Assembly (NCBI RefSeq): GCF_029223545.1
Contig: NZ_CP097870.1
Span: forward strand, 1,798,001-1,862,000
DNA: 64,000 nucleotides
Source: Thauera sp. GDN1
Lineage (GTDB): Bacteria > Pseudomonadota > Gammaproteobacteria > Burkholderiales > Rhodocyclaceae
Direction of reading: 5' to 3'
The notes below the pieces were generated by a model that was given only the letters and a program-made list of their open reading frames with translations, did not search any database and was not told the DNA's origin. Both the position numbers and the translations under genes were made by a program. This document shows positions 1 through 7,962 of this stretch, in pieces; the stretch's first letter is position 1, and each line of letters opens with the position of its first letter.

Positions 1-34
1 CTTCGTTGTACTTCGGATGGATGTCCGCTTTCAT
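1..34 (-). CDS. rpmE: 50S ribosomal protein L31 (partial, N-terminus only)
   Basis: Only the first 11 codons lie in the window. On the minus strand from the ATG at 34 the peptide reads MKADIHPKYNE, which matches the conserved start of ribosomal protein L31. A GGAAG Shine-Dalgarno lies seven bases upstream and a good sigma70 promoter sits at 95-123 in the right orientation. L31 is a zinc-binding protein of the large ribosomal subunit. The rest of the gene is outside the window, so the call rests on the N-terminal motif and the promoter only. Confidence 0.7.
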   Translation of the reverse strand, partial: MKADIHPKYNE

Positions 35-94
35 GATGGCTTCCTGGAATCTGGCGGGCGGCGGATGTGACCGCCCTGTGTAGTAAAGCGCGCA

Positions 95-123
95 ATTATC
101 CTGCACTCCGTGCCGGCACGCAA
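95..123 (-). promoter_or_regulatory. sigma70-type promoter for rpmE
   Basis: Read on the minus strand there is TTGCGT (118-123) and GATAAT (95-100) separated by exactly 17 bases. Both hexamers are near consensus. Transcription would start near 88 and give a leader of about 55 bases before the rpmE ATG at 34. It points away from dusC. Confidence 0.6.
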
Positions 124-218
124 GGGAAAGGGCCGCAAAACTGCGGGATCGCGGCGGCGGTCGCAGTACAATCGCGCCCCTGTATGGATAGCGACCGCGC
201 TCGCGGTGGAGGAAAAGG

Positions 219-1280
219 GTGCGACTGCTGCTTGCGCCGATGGAAGGCCTGCTCGACGACGTCCTGCGCGCGACGCTGACGCGCCCGGGCGGCTACGACC
301 ACGCGGTCAGCGAATTCGCGCGCGTGTCGGGCACGCTGTTGCCCGACCGCTTCTTTCGCCGCATCGCGCCCGAGCTGGACAACGGCAGCACGACCGCGGC
401 GGGGACGCCGGTGCGCGTGCAGTTGCTCGGCTCCGATCCGCAGTGCATGGCGGTCAACGCCGCGCGGCTCGCCCGCCTGCGCCCGGCGGGGATCGACCTC
501 AACTTCGGCTGCCCGGCACCGACGGTGAATCGCCATCGCGGCGGCGCCGTGCTGCTCGACGAGCCGGAACTGCTGTTTCGCATCACCCGCGCGGTGGCCG
601 GCGCGTTGCCGCCCGGCGTGCCGCTGAGCGCGAAGATGCGCCTGGGCGTGCGCGACCCGGGGCGGGCGACCGAATGCGCGCAGGCGCTGGTCGATGGCGG
701 CGCGGGGCTGCTCGTCGTCCATGCGCGCACCAAGCTCGACGGCTACCGCCCGCCGGCGCACTGGGAGTGGGTGGCGCGGGTGGACGAGGCGGTCGACGTG
801 CCGGTGGTGGCCAACGGCGAGGTGTGGACCGCCGCCGACTGGATGCGCTGCCGTGCGGTTTCGGGCGTCGCCGACGTGATGCTCGGGCGCGGCGCGGTCG
901 CCGACCCCTTCCTTGCCCGTCGCATCCGTGCCGGACATCTGGCGACCCCCGATCCCGACGAGCGCGCCGTCGAGTGGCAGGCCGTGCTGCCGCTGCTCGG
1001 CGAGTTCCGCGATCGGGTGCAGCGCAAGGTCGAGCCGCGCCACGCGCCCGGACGCATCAAGCAGTGGCTGCACCTGCTCGCGCGCAACTACGCTGGCGCA
1101 CAGGCGCTGTTCGCGGCGATCCGCGGCCTGCGCACGCTGGCCGAGGTGGATGGGGTGCTGCGCGCTCACGGCGTGCCGGCGGCGCAGGAACCGGACGTCA
1201 CCCCCGTGCGGGGGACGACGCGGGGCCGCGCACCGGCTGCGGCAGCCGACCTCGACGATGCGCTGGCGCGCGCGGCCTGA
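219..1280 (+). CDS. dusC: tRNA-dihydrouridine(16) synthase DusC
   Basis: A 353-residue flavoenzyme that reduces uridine in the tRNA D-loop with FMN and NADPH. It begins LLLAPMEGLLDDVLR, the Dus phosphate-binding start, followed by LNFGCPAPTVNRHRGGA with the catalytic Cys near residue 95, then SAKMRLG, VVHARTK and VVANGEVW, all Dus-family signatures. The acid after MEG and the tail resemble the DusC subgroup rather than DusA or DusB. The GTG at 219 is preferred because GGAGG lies about ten bases upstream and the protein then starts at the family's usual position. The C-terminal helical domain is complete. It is the first of a set of codirectional genes but is separated by 75 bases from the next, which may have its own ribosome entry. 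Confidence 0.93.
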   Translation: MRLLLAPMEGLLDDVLRATLTRPGGYDHAVSEFARVSGTLLPDRFFRRIAPELDNGSTTAAGTPVRVQLLGSDPQCMAVNAARLARLRPAGIDLNFGCPAPTVNRHRGGAVLLDEPELLFRITRAVAGALPPGVPLSAKMRLGVRDPGRATECAQALVDGGAGLLVVHARTKLDGYRPPAHWEWVARVDEAVDVPVVANGEVWTAADWMRCRAVSGVADVMLGRGAVADPFLARRIRAGHLATPDPDERAVEWQAVLPLLGEFRDRVQRKVEPRHAPGRIKQWLHLLARNYAGAQALFAAIRGLRTLAEVDGVLRAHGVPAAQEPDVTPVRGTTRGRAPAAAADLDDALARAA

Positions 1281-1355
1281 GTGCAGCCTGGCGCCGCGAC
1301 GCCGGCGGGGCCGGGCGCTGGACGCAGCCACCGCCCACACCAATCTGGAAACACG

Positions 1356-2048
1356 ATGAGTTACGCCAATTCCCGTATTCCGCAAAGCGCACAGCAGGGC
1401 GTGCACGACGCCCTGGTCGAGCGCGTGCGCAAGCATCTCGCCGCACCCTTCCGCAAACCCTTCACCGACTACAACCGCGCCGCGCTGCAGGCCGCGCTCG
1501 CCGGCTGGGACGGCAAGGCGCCGCTGATCCTGGACGCCGGCTGCGGCGTGGGGCACAGCACGATCCAGATCGCGCGCCAGTATCCGGACCACTGGGTGAT
1601 CGGTGTCGACCAGTCCGAGGACCGGCTCACCCGGCGCAAGCCTTACCCCGAGGCCCTGCTGCCGAAGAACATGGTGTTCGTGCGTGCCGACCTGGTCGAT
1701 TTCTGGCGCCTGCTCGACGAGGCCGGCCTGCGCCTGGCGCGTCACTACGTGCTCTACCCCAACCCCTGGCCCAAGATCGGCCATCTCGGCCGGCGCTGGC
1801 ACGCGCATCCGGTGTTTCCGTGGATCGCGAAGCTGGGCGGGGTGCTGGAATGCCGCAGCAACTGGCAGGTCTACATCGAGGAGTTCGCGGTCGCGCTGCA
1901 GGAGGTGATCGGCCGTCCGGTGGCCTGGGCGTGCTTCGAGGCCGAGGTGCCGTTGACGCCCTTCGAGCGCAAATACCGCGATTCCGGCCAGGCCCTGTAC
2001 CGCATCGGCGTCGATCTGTCCGCCGCCGATGCGGTCACGAAGAATTGA
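1356..2048 (+). CDS. TrmB-like SAM-dependent methyltransferase
   Basis: A 230-residue class I methyltransferase. The SAM-binding motif is LILDAGCGVGHSTIQIA near residue 60, followed by an acidic GVDQSEDR. The segment YPNPWPKIGHLGRRW corresponds to the DPWPKxxHxKRR motif of tRNA (guanine-46-N7) methyltransferase TrmB, but the Asp is Asn and the basic run is altered. It is therefore a TrmB-family paralogue whose substrate may differ from G46. The ATG at 1356 is chosen over the GTG at 1281 because homologous sequence starts near MSYANSRIPQ. It follows dusC and precedes a SEC-C protein, so a tRNA or translation role fits the context without being proved by it. Confidence 0.8.
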   Translation: MSYANSRIPQSAQQGVHDALVERVRKHLAAPFRKPFTDYNRAALQAALAGWDGKAPLILDAGCGVGHSTIQIARQYPDHWVIGVDQSEDRLTRRKPYPEALLPKNMVFVRADLVDFWRLLDEAGLRLARHYVLYPNPWPKIGHLGRRWHAHPVFPWIAKLGGVLECRSNWQVYIEEFAVALQEVIGRPVAWACFEAEVPLTPFERKYRDSGQALYRIGVDLSAADAVTKN

Positions 2049-2102
2049 CTTGCCCGCGGTGGCCGCTTGGGCCACCCTTGGCGCCGATCTAAGGAGACTG
2101 CC

Positions 2103-2853
<751 letters not shown>

Positions 2854-2861
<8 letters not shown>

Positions 2862-3183
2862 GGATCACTGCACGCGCTGCGGCGCCTGCTGTGCGGCCTT
2901 CCGGGTCGATTTCCACCCCTCCGAGCTCGCCAGCAGCACGCCCGGCGGCGTGCCGGATGCGCTGACGGTGCCGGTCACCGCCACGCTGGTGCGCATGCGC
3001 GGCACCGACGAGGCCGCGCCGCGCTGCGTGGCGCTGGAGGGCGAGATCGGCGTGTCGGTGCGCTGCGGCCTGTACGCCTGCCGGCCTTCGCCCTGTCGCG
3101 AATTCGCCCCTTATGCCGCGCTCGGCATCGGCGACGATGCCTGCGATCGCGCGCGCCGGCGCCATGGGCTGCCGCCCCTGTGA
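2854..3183 (+). CDS. YkgJ family cysteine cluster protein (copy 1)
   Basis: A 109-residue protein starting with the cluster [11 protein letters not shown], then a central Cys (APRCVAL) and [14 protein letters not shown], the spaced-cysteine pattern of the UPF0153/YkgJ family, which is thought to bind Zn2+ or an Fe-S centre. Its biochemical role is unknown. The ATG at 2854 lies inside the end of the SEC-C gene (ATGCGTGA overlap), so the two are probably co-translated. A paralogue follows at 3313, making a tandem pair. Confidence 0.82.
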
Positions 3184-3255
3184 GGGGCCGACGACGCCCC
3201 TGAGCATTTCCTCGAATATGTTTGCAGGCGATTGATTAAAAAGGGATTCAAAGCG

Positions 3256-3288
3256 TGAAGGGGAGCGGATAGAATCCGCTCCCCTTCA
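3256..3288. other. 15-bp perfect inverted repeat upstream of second YkgJ gene
   Basis: TGAAGGGGAGCGGAT (3256-3270) and its exact complement (3274-3288) are separated by the three bases AGA. The structure ends 24 bases before the ATG at 3313. On the plus strand there is only a weak T run after it, so it is a poor intrinsic terminator of the upstream YkgJ gene. It could also be an mRNA structure in the leader of the next gene, or an operator. Confidence 0.5.
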
Positions 3289-3312
3289 ACTTTCTCGGCC
3301 AATATTTCCATC

Positions 3313-3672
3313 ATGGAAGGCTTCAATCCCTGTCTCGACTGCGGCATCTGCTGCACGCATTTCCGGATCTCGTTCTACTGGGCCGAGGCGGACGACGCGC
3401 CGGGGGGATTCGTGCCGGCGGAGATGACGGAAAAGCTGAACCACAACATGCGTTGCATGAAGGGCAGCAACCAGGTGCCGCGTCGCTGCTCGGCGCTGTC
3501 GGGCACCGTGGGCCAGCAGGTGGCATGCACGATCTACGACCAGCGTCCGACGCCGTGTCGCGAGTTCCCTGTGTATTTCGAGGACGGCACCCCCAATCCC
3601 AAGTGCGACGAGCTGCGCGCGACCATCGGCCTGCCGCCGCTGCCGCGCACCCCGCTGCCGCGCGCGGCCTGA
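3313..3672 (+). CDS. YkgJ family cysteine cluster protein (copy 2)
   Basis: A 119-residue protein with FNPCLDCGICCTHFR at the start, RRCSALSG in the middle and CTIYDQRPTPCREFPVYF towards the end, the UPF0153/YkgJ cysteine layout. It shares this architecture with the protein encoded at 2854 but is diverged, so the duplication is old. The metal centre is inferred from family knowledge; no enzymatic function is known. It ends 45 bases before the end of the convergent Ap4A phosphorylase-like gene. Confidence 0.85.
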   Translation: MEGFNPCLDCGICCTHFRISFYWAEADDAPGGFVPAEMTEKLNHNMRCMKGSNQVPRRCSALSGTVGQQVACTIYDQRPTPCREFPVYFEDGTPNPKCDELRATIGLPPLPRTPLPRAA

Positions 3673-3716
3673 ATCGCGCGCCGCCCGCGCGCCGGCGCCG
3701 GGCGCACGGGGAGCGC

Positions 3717-4625
3717 TCAGGCCGGTGCGCGCCCCACCGCGGCCAGCACCGCGAGCGGACCGCAGGCGCGCAGGCGCTCGATCTGCTCGCGGTCGCGGAC
3801 GAACAGCGAGCCGGCATAGGCCAGCGAGTTGACCGAGACGTCCTGCCACTTCTCTTCGGAGCGCGGCACCAGCAGCAGCGCCTCGCGGGTCACCAGCAGG
3901 TTGTAGGGCGGCATCGGGTCGGTCGCGCAGGGCAGGTCGAGTGCGGCGCAGGCGGCGCGGAACGCGGCTGCGAGCGCTGCGCCGCCGAGTTTCGCGGCGG
4001 CATCCGGGGCGCGGTCGAGGCGCACGAAGGCGTGCGCCCACGGCAGCGCGGGATTGGCGAAGGCTTCCTCGCCGGACGGCGGCAGTTGTGCCGGGATGAA
4101 GGCGTCGAGCGTGGCGGCGCTCTCGGGCACCCACTGCAGGTGCTTGTGGGCCTGGCTGGCGCCCGCGATCCGGCCGCCGTTGTAGAAGCCCAGTCCGCCG
4201 TGGGCGGTGATGATGGTCGCGAGGGCGTCGAAATCCGTCTCCGACAGCGGCGAGCGCTGATCCTCGAAGGCGCGGGTCACGATCAGCAGGTGGCGGTCGA
4301 TCACCGGAAACTTGTTCAGCACCACCAGATGGGTGTCACCCAGCGCCGCCACGGTCAGCGCCGGTTCCGGCGGCAGGAAGGGGTTGAAGCCGGGCTGGCG
4401 GCGGATCACGGTGTCGACGCGGGCGCGGTCCTTGAGCGCGAGCGAGGACACCCAGCGCACCGAGAAGCGGAAACCGTCGTCGTCCAGCCAGCACTGCTCG
4501 GTACGGATCGGCTGCAGCGCACCGCTTTCCAGGGCGCGGCGGATGACCTCGTCGGCGCGGTCGAGCAGGCTGGAGACGGCGTGGTGGGTACAGGTGGGGG
4601 CGGGGCAGGCTGGCGTGCTGGTCAT
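3717..4625 (-). CDS. ATP adenylyltransferase / Ap4A phosphorylase-like protein
   Basis: A 302-residue HIT-superfamily protein. The central part reads HLLIVTRAFEDQ, GFYNGGRIAGASQAHKHLQW, which is the HxHxQ-type active site of diadenosine tetraphosphate phosphorylases (Apa1/Apa2). These enzymes split Ap4A with phosphate to give ADP and ATP, so the likely role is control of dinucleoside polyphosphates. The C-terminal segment PPYNLLVTREALLLVPRSEEKW matches the ATP_transf domain. The length fits the family (about 290-340 residues). The ATG at 4625 (MTSTPACPAP) is chosen; the long open frame upstream has no family similarity and is an effect of high GC. Confidence 0.85.
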   Translation of the reverse strand: MTSTPACPAPTCTHHAVSSLLDRADEVIRRALESGALQPIRTEQCWLDDDGFRFSVRWVSSLALKDRARVDTVIRRQPGFNPFLPPEPALTVAALGDTHLVVLNKFPVIDRHLLIVTRAFEDQRSPLSETDFDALATIITAHGGLGFYNGGRIAGASQAHKHLQWVPESAATLDAFIPAQLPPSGEEAFANPALPWAHAFVRLDRAPDAAAKLGGAALAAAFRAACAALDLPCATDPMPPYNLLVTREALLLVPRSEEKWQDVSVNSLAYAGSLFVRDREQIERLRACGPLAVLAAVGRAPA

Positions 4626-4642
4626 GCTGGAGCGGGCAGGCG

Positions 4643-4659
4643 AGAATGGCCGCCATTCT
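4643..4659. promoter_or_regulatory. 17-bp perfect palindrome in divergent intergenic region
   Basis: AGAATGGC, a central C, and GCCATTCT form a perfect palindrome. It lies in the 88-base gap between the divergent Ap4A phosphorylase-like gene (start 4625) and the S4 protein gene (start 4714). Size, symmetry and position suit a repressor or activator operator, but no regulator can be named. Confidence 0.35.
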
Positions 4660-4713
4660 GACACGGCTGCAGGCACGTCGAGCTGCGGCCCATGCGAAGG
4701 CTGACGGGAGAAG

Positions 4714-4938
4714 ATGGCGATGGCGGTGCAGTTTGCGGTGCGGGGCGAATACATCCAGCTCGACCAGTTGTTGAAGGCCGCGGGACTGGTGGACTCGGGC
4801 GGGGCGGCCCATGCGGCGGTCGAGCAGGGGCAGGTGCGGGTCGATGGCGCGGTGGAGAACCGCAAGCGCGCGAAGCTGCGGCCCGGCCAGCGCGTCCGTT
4901 TCGGCGCGGAAGAGATCGAATTGGTCGCTGGCGAGTAG
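4714..4938 (+). CDS. S4-domain RNA-binding protein (YbcJ-like)
   Basis: A 74-residue protein that is almost entirely one S4 RNA-binding fold: YIQLDQLLKAAGLVDSGGAA, then VEQGQVRVDGAVENRKRAKLRPGQRVRF. Small stand-alone S4 proteins such as YbcJ bind structured RNA and are linked to ribosome or tRNA work; the exact target is unknown. Two in-frame ATGs (4714 and 4720) are possible; the first follows GGGAGAAG. It is transcribed away from the Ap4A phosphorylase-like gene. Confidence 0.85.
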   Translation: MAMAVQFAVRGEYIQLDQLLKAAGLVDSGGAAHAAVEQGQVRVDGAVENRKRAKLRPGQRVRFGAEEIELVAGE

Positions 4939-5040
4939 GCGGTCAGCCCGGTGGGCGGGCGAGGGCGGACGCATCGCCGGCTGCTGCGCGCCGTTGCCGT
5001 GCTCAGCACCGGCTGTGCGTGCGGGCAGCGTTGGCGCGTC

Positions 5041-6777
5041 TCAGGGCAGGGGTGCGCGTGACGGGACCTGCTTGCGGCGCGACAGCCGCTCCCAGATCCA
5101 GCCGCCCGGCAGGTCCTCGCCGCTCAGGATGTAGGCCAGCGTGTGTTCGTTGGCGATGATCAGGCCGACGTCGTTGAGCGCCGCGCGCCGGCCCGCCAGC
5201 AGCAGCTCGTCGCCGGCGCGGATGCGGGTGGCGGCCGCGGGCATCAGCAGGTGGTCGTCGTCGTCGCGTTCGAGGAACAGCACTTCGCAGTCGAGCGTGC
5301 GCTCGCGATCCGAAGGCGAGCGCAGCAGCATGCCGAGCGTGATCGTCTCGCCGCGCATCAGCCGGCGGTGGAGCGCCGGTGCGCGGCTCAGGTTGATGCG
5401 CTCGCTGCGGATCTCCGGCACCCGCCAGCCCAGGCGGCCGGTCAGGCGCGCGAGCTGGCTGCCGCACCAGTCCTCGTCGCGCGCGCGCACCTCGTCGAGG
5501 AAGGGGACCAGCAGCGGCGTGCTGAGGATGGCCAGGCACTCGTGGCCGATCACCCGGCTCGGCACCACGGTGATGTCGGCATCGTAGGCGTCGAACAGGG
5601 CGCGGTTCGATTCGTGGTTCTGGCGCACGATCACGAACAGCGCCTTGTTGAGCTCGCGCGCGGTCACCGCGATCGACAGGTTGTCGGTGTCGGAGCTGGT
5701 GCCGCACACGATGCCGGTCGCGTGCTCCACGCCCGCCTCGAGCAATGCCCTGGCACCGGTGCCGTCGCCCTGGACCCAGCGGTGCACGCCGTCGGGCTTG
5801 GGGTCGAGGTCGATGATGGTCACCGGCACGGCTTCGGAATCCATCGCGCTCAGCATCTGGCGGCCGAAGCGGCCGTGGCCGCACAGGATCCAGTGCCCGT
5901 GCGGCGGGTCGCGGCGCTGCTCGACCTCGGTGCCGGGCACGCCGGTGAGCCAGTCCATCAGTTGCGAGGCCTTCGGTGCGTGCAGCGAGAGCGCGAGCGC
6001 CTCGCTGAAGCGCTCGAAGGGGTTGATGATGTGGCGCGTGCCGAAGGAGGCCATGTTGTCGGCGGTGGCGTCGTGCTCGGCGCGGCACAGCGCGGGCACG
6101 CGCGGCGCGAGCAGGCGGGCGCTGATCGCGACCGCGAGATTGGTGGCGTCGTCGTTGGTCAGCGCGATCACGCCGATGCAGCTCGGATGGGTGAGGCCGG
6201 CGAAGCGCAGGGTCTCGGGATTGCCGGCGTCCGCGCACAGCGCCGGCACGTCGGCGGCGTAGGCGTGCAGGTCGAGCTCGCCGACCTTGCCTTCGTCGAT
6301 CTCCACCACCACCGCGCGCAGGCCCATGCGGTCGAGCGCCTCGCAGATCAGGCGGCCGGTCTCGCCGTAGCCGCAGACCAGGTAGAAGGGTTCGCGCAGC
6401 CGGCGCACCTGGCGGACGAAGCGCTGCACCGCGATCGCCTGGCGCAGGCTGCGGTCGGAGAGCAGGCCGAACACCGAGCCGAGCGTGTAGGCCCAGCCGA
6501 TCACCGACAGGTAGATGCTGAAGATCACCCACAGCCGCTGCTGGTCCGAGAAGGTGTAGGGGATCTCGCCGAAGCCGATCGTGGTGGCGGTGTAGCTGAT
6601 GAAATAGAAGGCGTGGAAGAAGCTCAGGTAGCTCGTCCTGCCGTCGACGACCGGCCCGGGCGCGAGGGTGAGCCCGAGCACCGCGATCGCGAACAGCACG
6701 ATGAGCAGGATCAGCGGCGCCCGCAGGCGGCGCAGGATCAGGAAGAAGACGCTGTGGTGGCGGGCCAGGGCCTGCAC
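5041..6777 (-). CDS. potassium channel-like protein with two RCK/TrkA-N domains
   Basis: A 578-residue membrane protein. Residues about 20-110 form a two-helix pore (LILLIVLFAIAVLGLTLA ... FISYTATTIGFGEI ... WVIFSIYLSVIGWAYTLGSVFGL); TIGFGE is a K+ channel-type selectivity filter with Phe in place of Tyr. Two Rossmann RCK domains follow, starting YLVCGYGETGRLIC and WILCGHGRFGRQML, each with GxGxxG for nucleotide binding, and a TrkA-C-like end. The likely role is ligand-gated K+ flux across the inner membrane. The small membrane protein gene just upstream (22-base gap) is probably cotranscribed. Confidence 0.88.
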   Translation of the reverse strand: MQALARHHSVFFLILRRLRAPLILLIVLFAIAVLGLTLAPGPVVDGRTSYLSFFHAFYFISYTATTIGFGEIPYTFSDQQRLWVIFSIYLSVIGWAYTLGSVFGLLSDRSLRQAIAVQRFVRQVRRLREPFYLVCGYGETGRLICEALDRMGLRAVVVEIDEGKVGELDLHAYAADVPALCADAGNPETLRFAGLTHPSCIGVIALTNDDATNLAVAISARLLAPRVPALCRAEHDATADNMASFGTRHIINPFERFSEALALSLHAPKASQLMDWLTGVPGTEVEQRRDPPHGHWILCGHGRFGRQMLSAMDSEAVPVTIIDLDPKPDGVHRWVQGDGTGARALLEAGVEHATGIVCGTSSDTDNLSIAVTARELNKALFVIVRQNHESNRALFDAYDADITVVPSRVIGHECLAILSTPLLVPFLDEVRARDEDWCGSQLARLTGRLGWRVPEIRSERINLSRAPALHRRLMRGETITLGMLLRSPSDRERTLDCEVLFLERDDDDHLLMPAAATRIRAGDELLLAGRRAALNDVGLIIANEHTLAYILSGEDLPGGWIWERLSRRKQVPSRAPLP

Positions 6778-6799
6778 GGCGGCAGCCTCGGAGCTTCGG

Positions 6800-7183
6800 T
6801 CAGCGACGCTGCATGATGGTTTCGGCGATCAGGATGATCACCGAAACCACGTTGGCGAACAGGGCGCCGCCCGACAGCGAGACCACGCGCGCGGTCATCT
6901 CCGGGGTCAGGCCGCCGGCGGACACGTGCGCGGCGTAGCCCCAGACGAGGGCTGCGGCGAAGAGCTGGAGGTCGGCGACCAGGCTCGTCGACAGATGCAC
7001 CGCACCGATCTGCGTGCGGTCGCCGAACTTGAGCACGGTGGCGATCAGGCTGACGACCAGTGCCGCGAACAACTCATAGACGTCGTGGTGCGCGGGGTTC
7101 TCGATGTCGCCGACGAAGAAGCCGAAGTTCAGCGTGGCGGCGAGCACGATGAAGAAACCGAAGATGACTTTTTCGAGGTTCAT
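6800..7183 (-). CDS. small integral membrane protein, DUF6394-like
   Basis: A 127-residue protein with four predicted membrane helices: VIFGFFIVLAATLNFGFFVG, LFAALVVSLIATVLKF, LVADLQLFAAALVWGYAAHV and a last helix before IAETIMQRR. It resembles the uncharacterised DUF6394 family, recalled from memory rather than from a search. It is encoded 22 bases upstream of the K+ channel gene on the same strand, which suggests a partner or accessory subunit, but no function is known. Confidence 0.75.
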   Translation of the reverse strand: MNLEKVIFGFFIVLAATLNFGFFVGDIENPAHHDVYELFAALVVSLIATVLKFGDRTQIGAVHLSTSLVADLQLFAAALVWGYAAHVSAGGLTPEMTARVVSLSGGALFANVVSVIILIAETIMQRR

Positions 7184-7236
7184 GATTGGCCTTCGGTGGC
7201 GGGTTCGTGGCGTGCGGCGGCAGTGGAATTATGCGC

Positions 7237-7267
7237 GCCCCGGTGCCGCTGTCGTCGGCACCGGGGC
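7237..7267 (-). terminator. 12-bp GC-rich hairpin downstream of the YchJ-like gene
   Basis: GCCCCGGTGCCG (7237-7248) pairs perfectly with CGGCACCGGGGC (7256-7267) across a seven-base loop. It sits between the end of the YchJ-like gene (7287) and the start of the DUF6394-like gene (7183), both on the minus strand. It lacks a clear T run, so it may be a weak or Rho-assisted terminator separating the two units. Confidence 0.5.
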
Positions 7268-7286
7268 GCCCGGCGCGGCGCGGGCC

Positions 7287-7676
7287 TCAGTCGTGGATGT
7301 CGCCGTCCACGTAGTACCAGCGCCCGTCCTCGCGCACGAAGCGGCTGGTCTCGTGCAGGCGCTGGGCGCGGCCGCCGACCCGGTAGCGGGCGACGAACTC
7401 GACCTCGGCGTGGTCGGCGTCGAGCGGGCGGTGCGCGCGGATCTGCAGGCCGATCCACTTCGGTGCCGGTGTCTCGTCGAGGTCGAGCGTGGGCGGGCGC
7501 GTGCTGGCGTGCCAGCTCGCCAGCAGGTAGGCGCTGTCGCGCAGCGTGAACGCGGTGTAGCGCGAGCGCATCAGCGCTTCGGCGGTGGCCGCGGGGCGGG
7601 TGCCGGACAGGGCGGGGCTGCAGCACTGCGCGAACACGCGTCCGGAGCCGCAGGGGCAGGGGGTGTCGGGTTTCAT
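7287..7676 (-). CDS. YchJ/UPF0225 family protein with N-terminal SEC-C motif
   Basis: A 129-residue protein opening with CPCGSGRVFAQCC, a SEC-C zinc motif (CxCx8CC form), followed by AEALMRSRYTAFTLRDSAYLLASW, which is diagnostic of the YchJ family, and an NTF2-like beta region ending DGRWYYVDGDIHD. The family function is unknown. The ATG at 7676 places the zinc motif at residue 7, as in homologues. It is the second SEC-C protein in this 5-kb stretch. Confidence 0.88.
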   Translation of the reverse strand: MKPDTPCPCGSGRVFAQCCSPALSGTRPAATAEALMRSRYTAFTLRDSAYLLASWHASTRPPTLDLDETPAPKWIGLQIRAHRPLDADHAEVEFVARYRVGGRAQRLHETSRFVREDGRWYYVDGDIHD

Positions 7677-7870
7677 GCCGAAAGTGTAGCCGTTCGCCGG
7701 TCTGCCGCCACGCGCGCATGCCTACAGCCGGCAGCAGCGCTGGCAGTCGCGATGCAGCGATCGGGAAGATGCGCTTCCCTTGGACGCCGATGCGCCCAAG
7801 TGCCGGCAGCGGGAGTAAAATCGGGCGGATTTTCCCGGATGGCAAGTCCGGGTGGTGCACTGCACCGCAA

Positions 7871-7891
7871 GTCTTATAAAAGACATATAAT
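7871..7891 (+). promoter_or_regulatory. acnB promoter -10 with overlapping palindromic operator candidate
   Basis: TATAAT at 7886-7891 is a perfect -10 box, 72 bases before the acnB start codon; no good -35 is seen, so an activator may be needed. Directly before it lies the 14-base palindrome GTCTTATAAAAGAC (7871-7884, five-base arms), in the spacer where a repressor or activator could act. The form resembles TCTTATATAAGA-type sites of GntR-like regulators, but this is only a resemblance. Confidence 0.5.
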
Positions 7892-7962
7892 AGCCACCGT
7901 TCCGGCTGGGCGACCCCCGGTCGGATTTCCGATCACCGCCACTAGATAGTGAGGAAGTCGCC

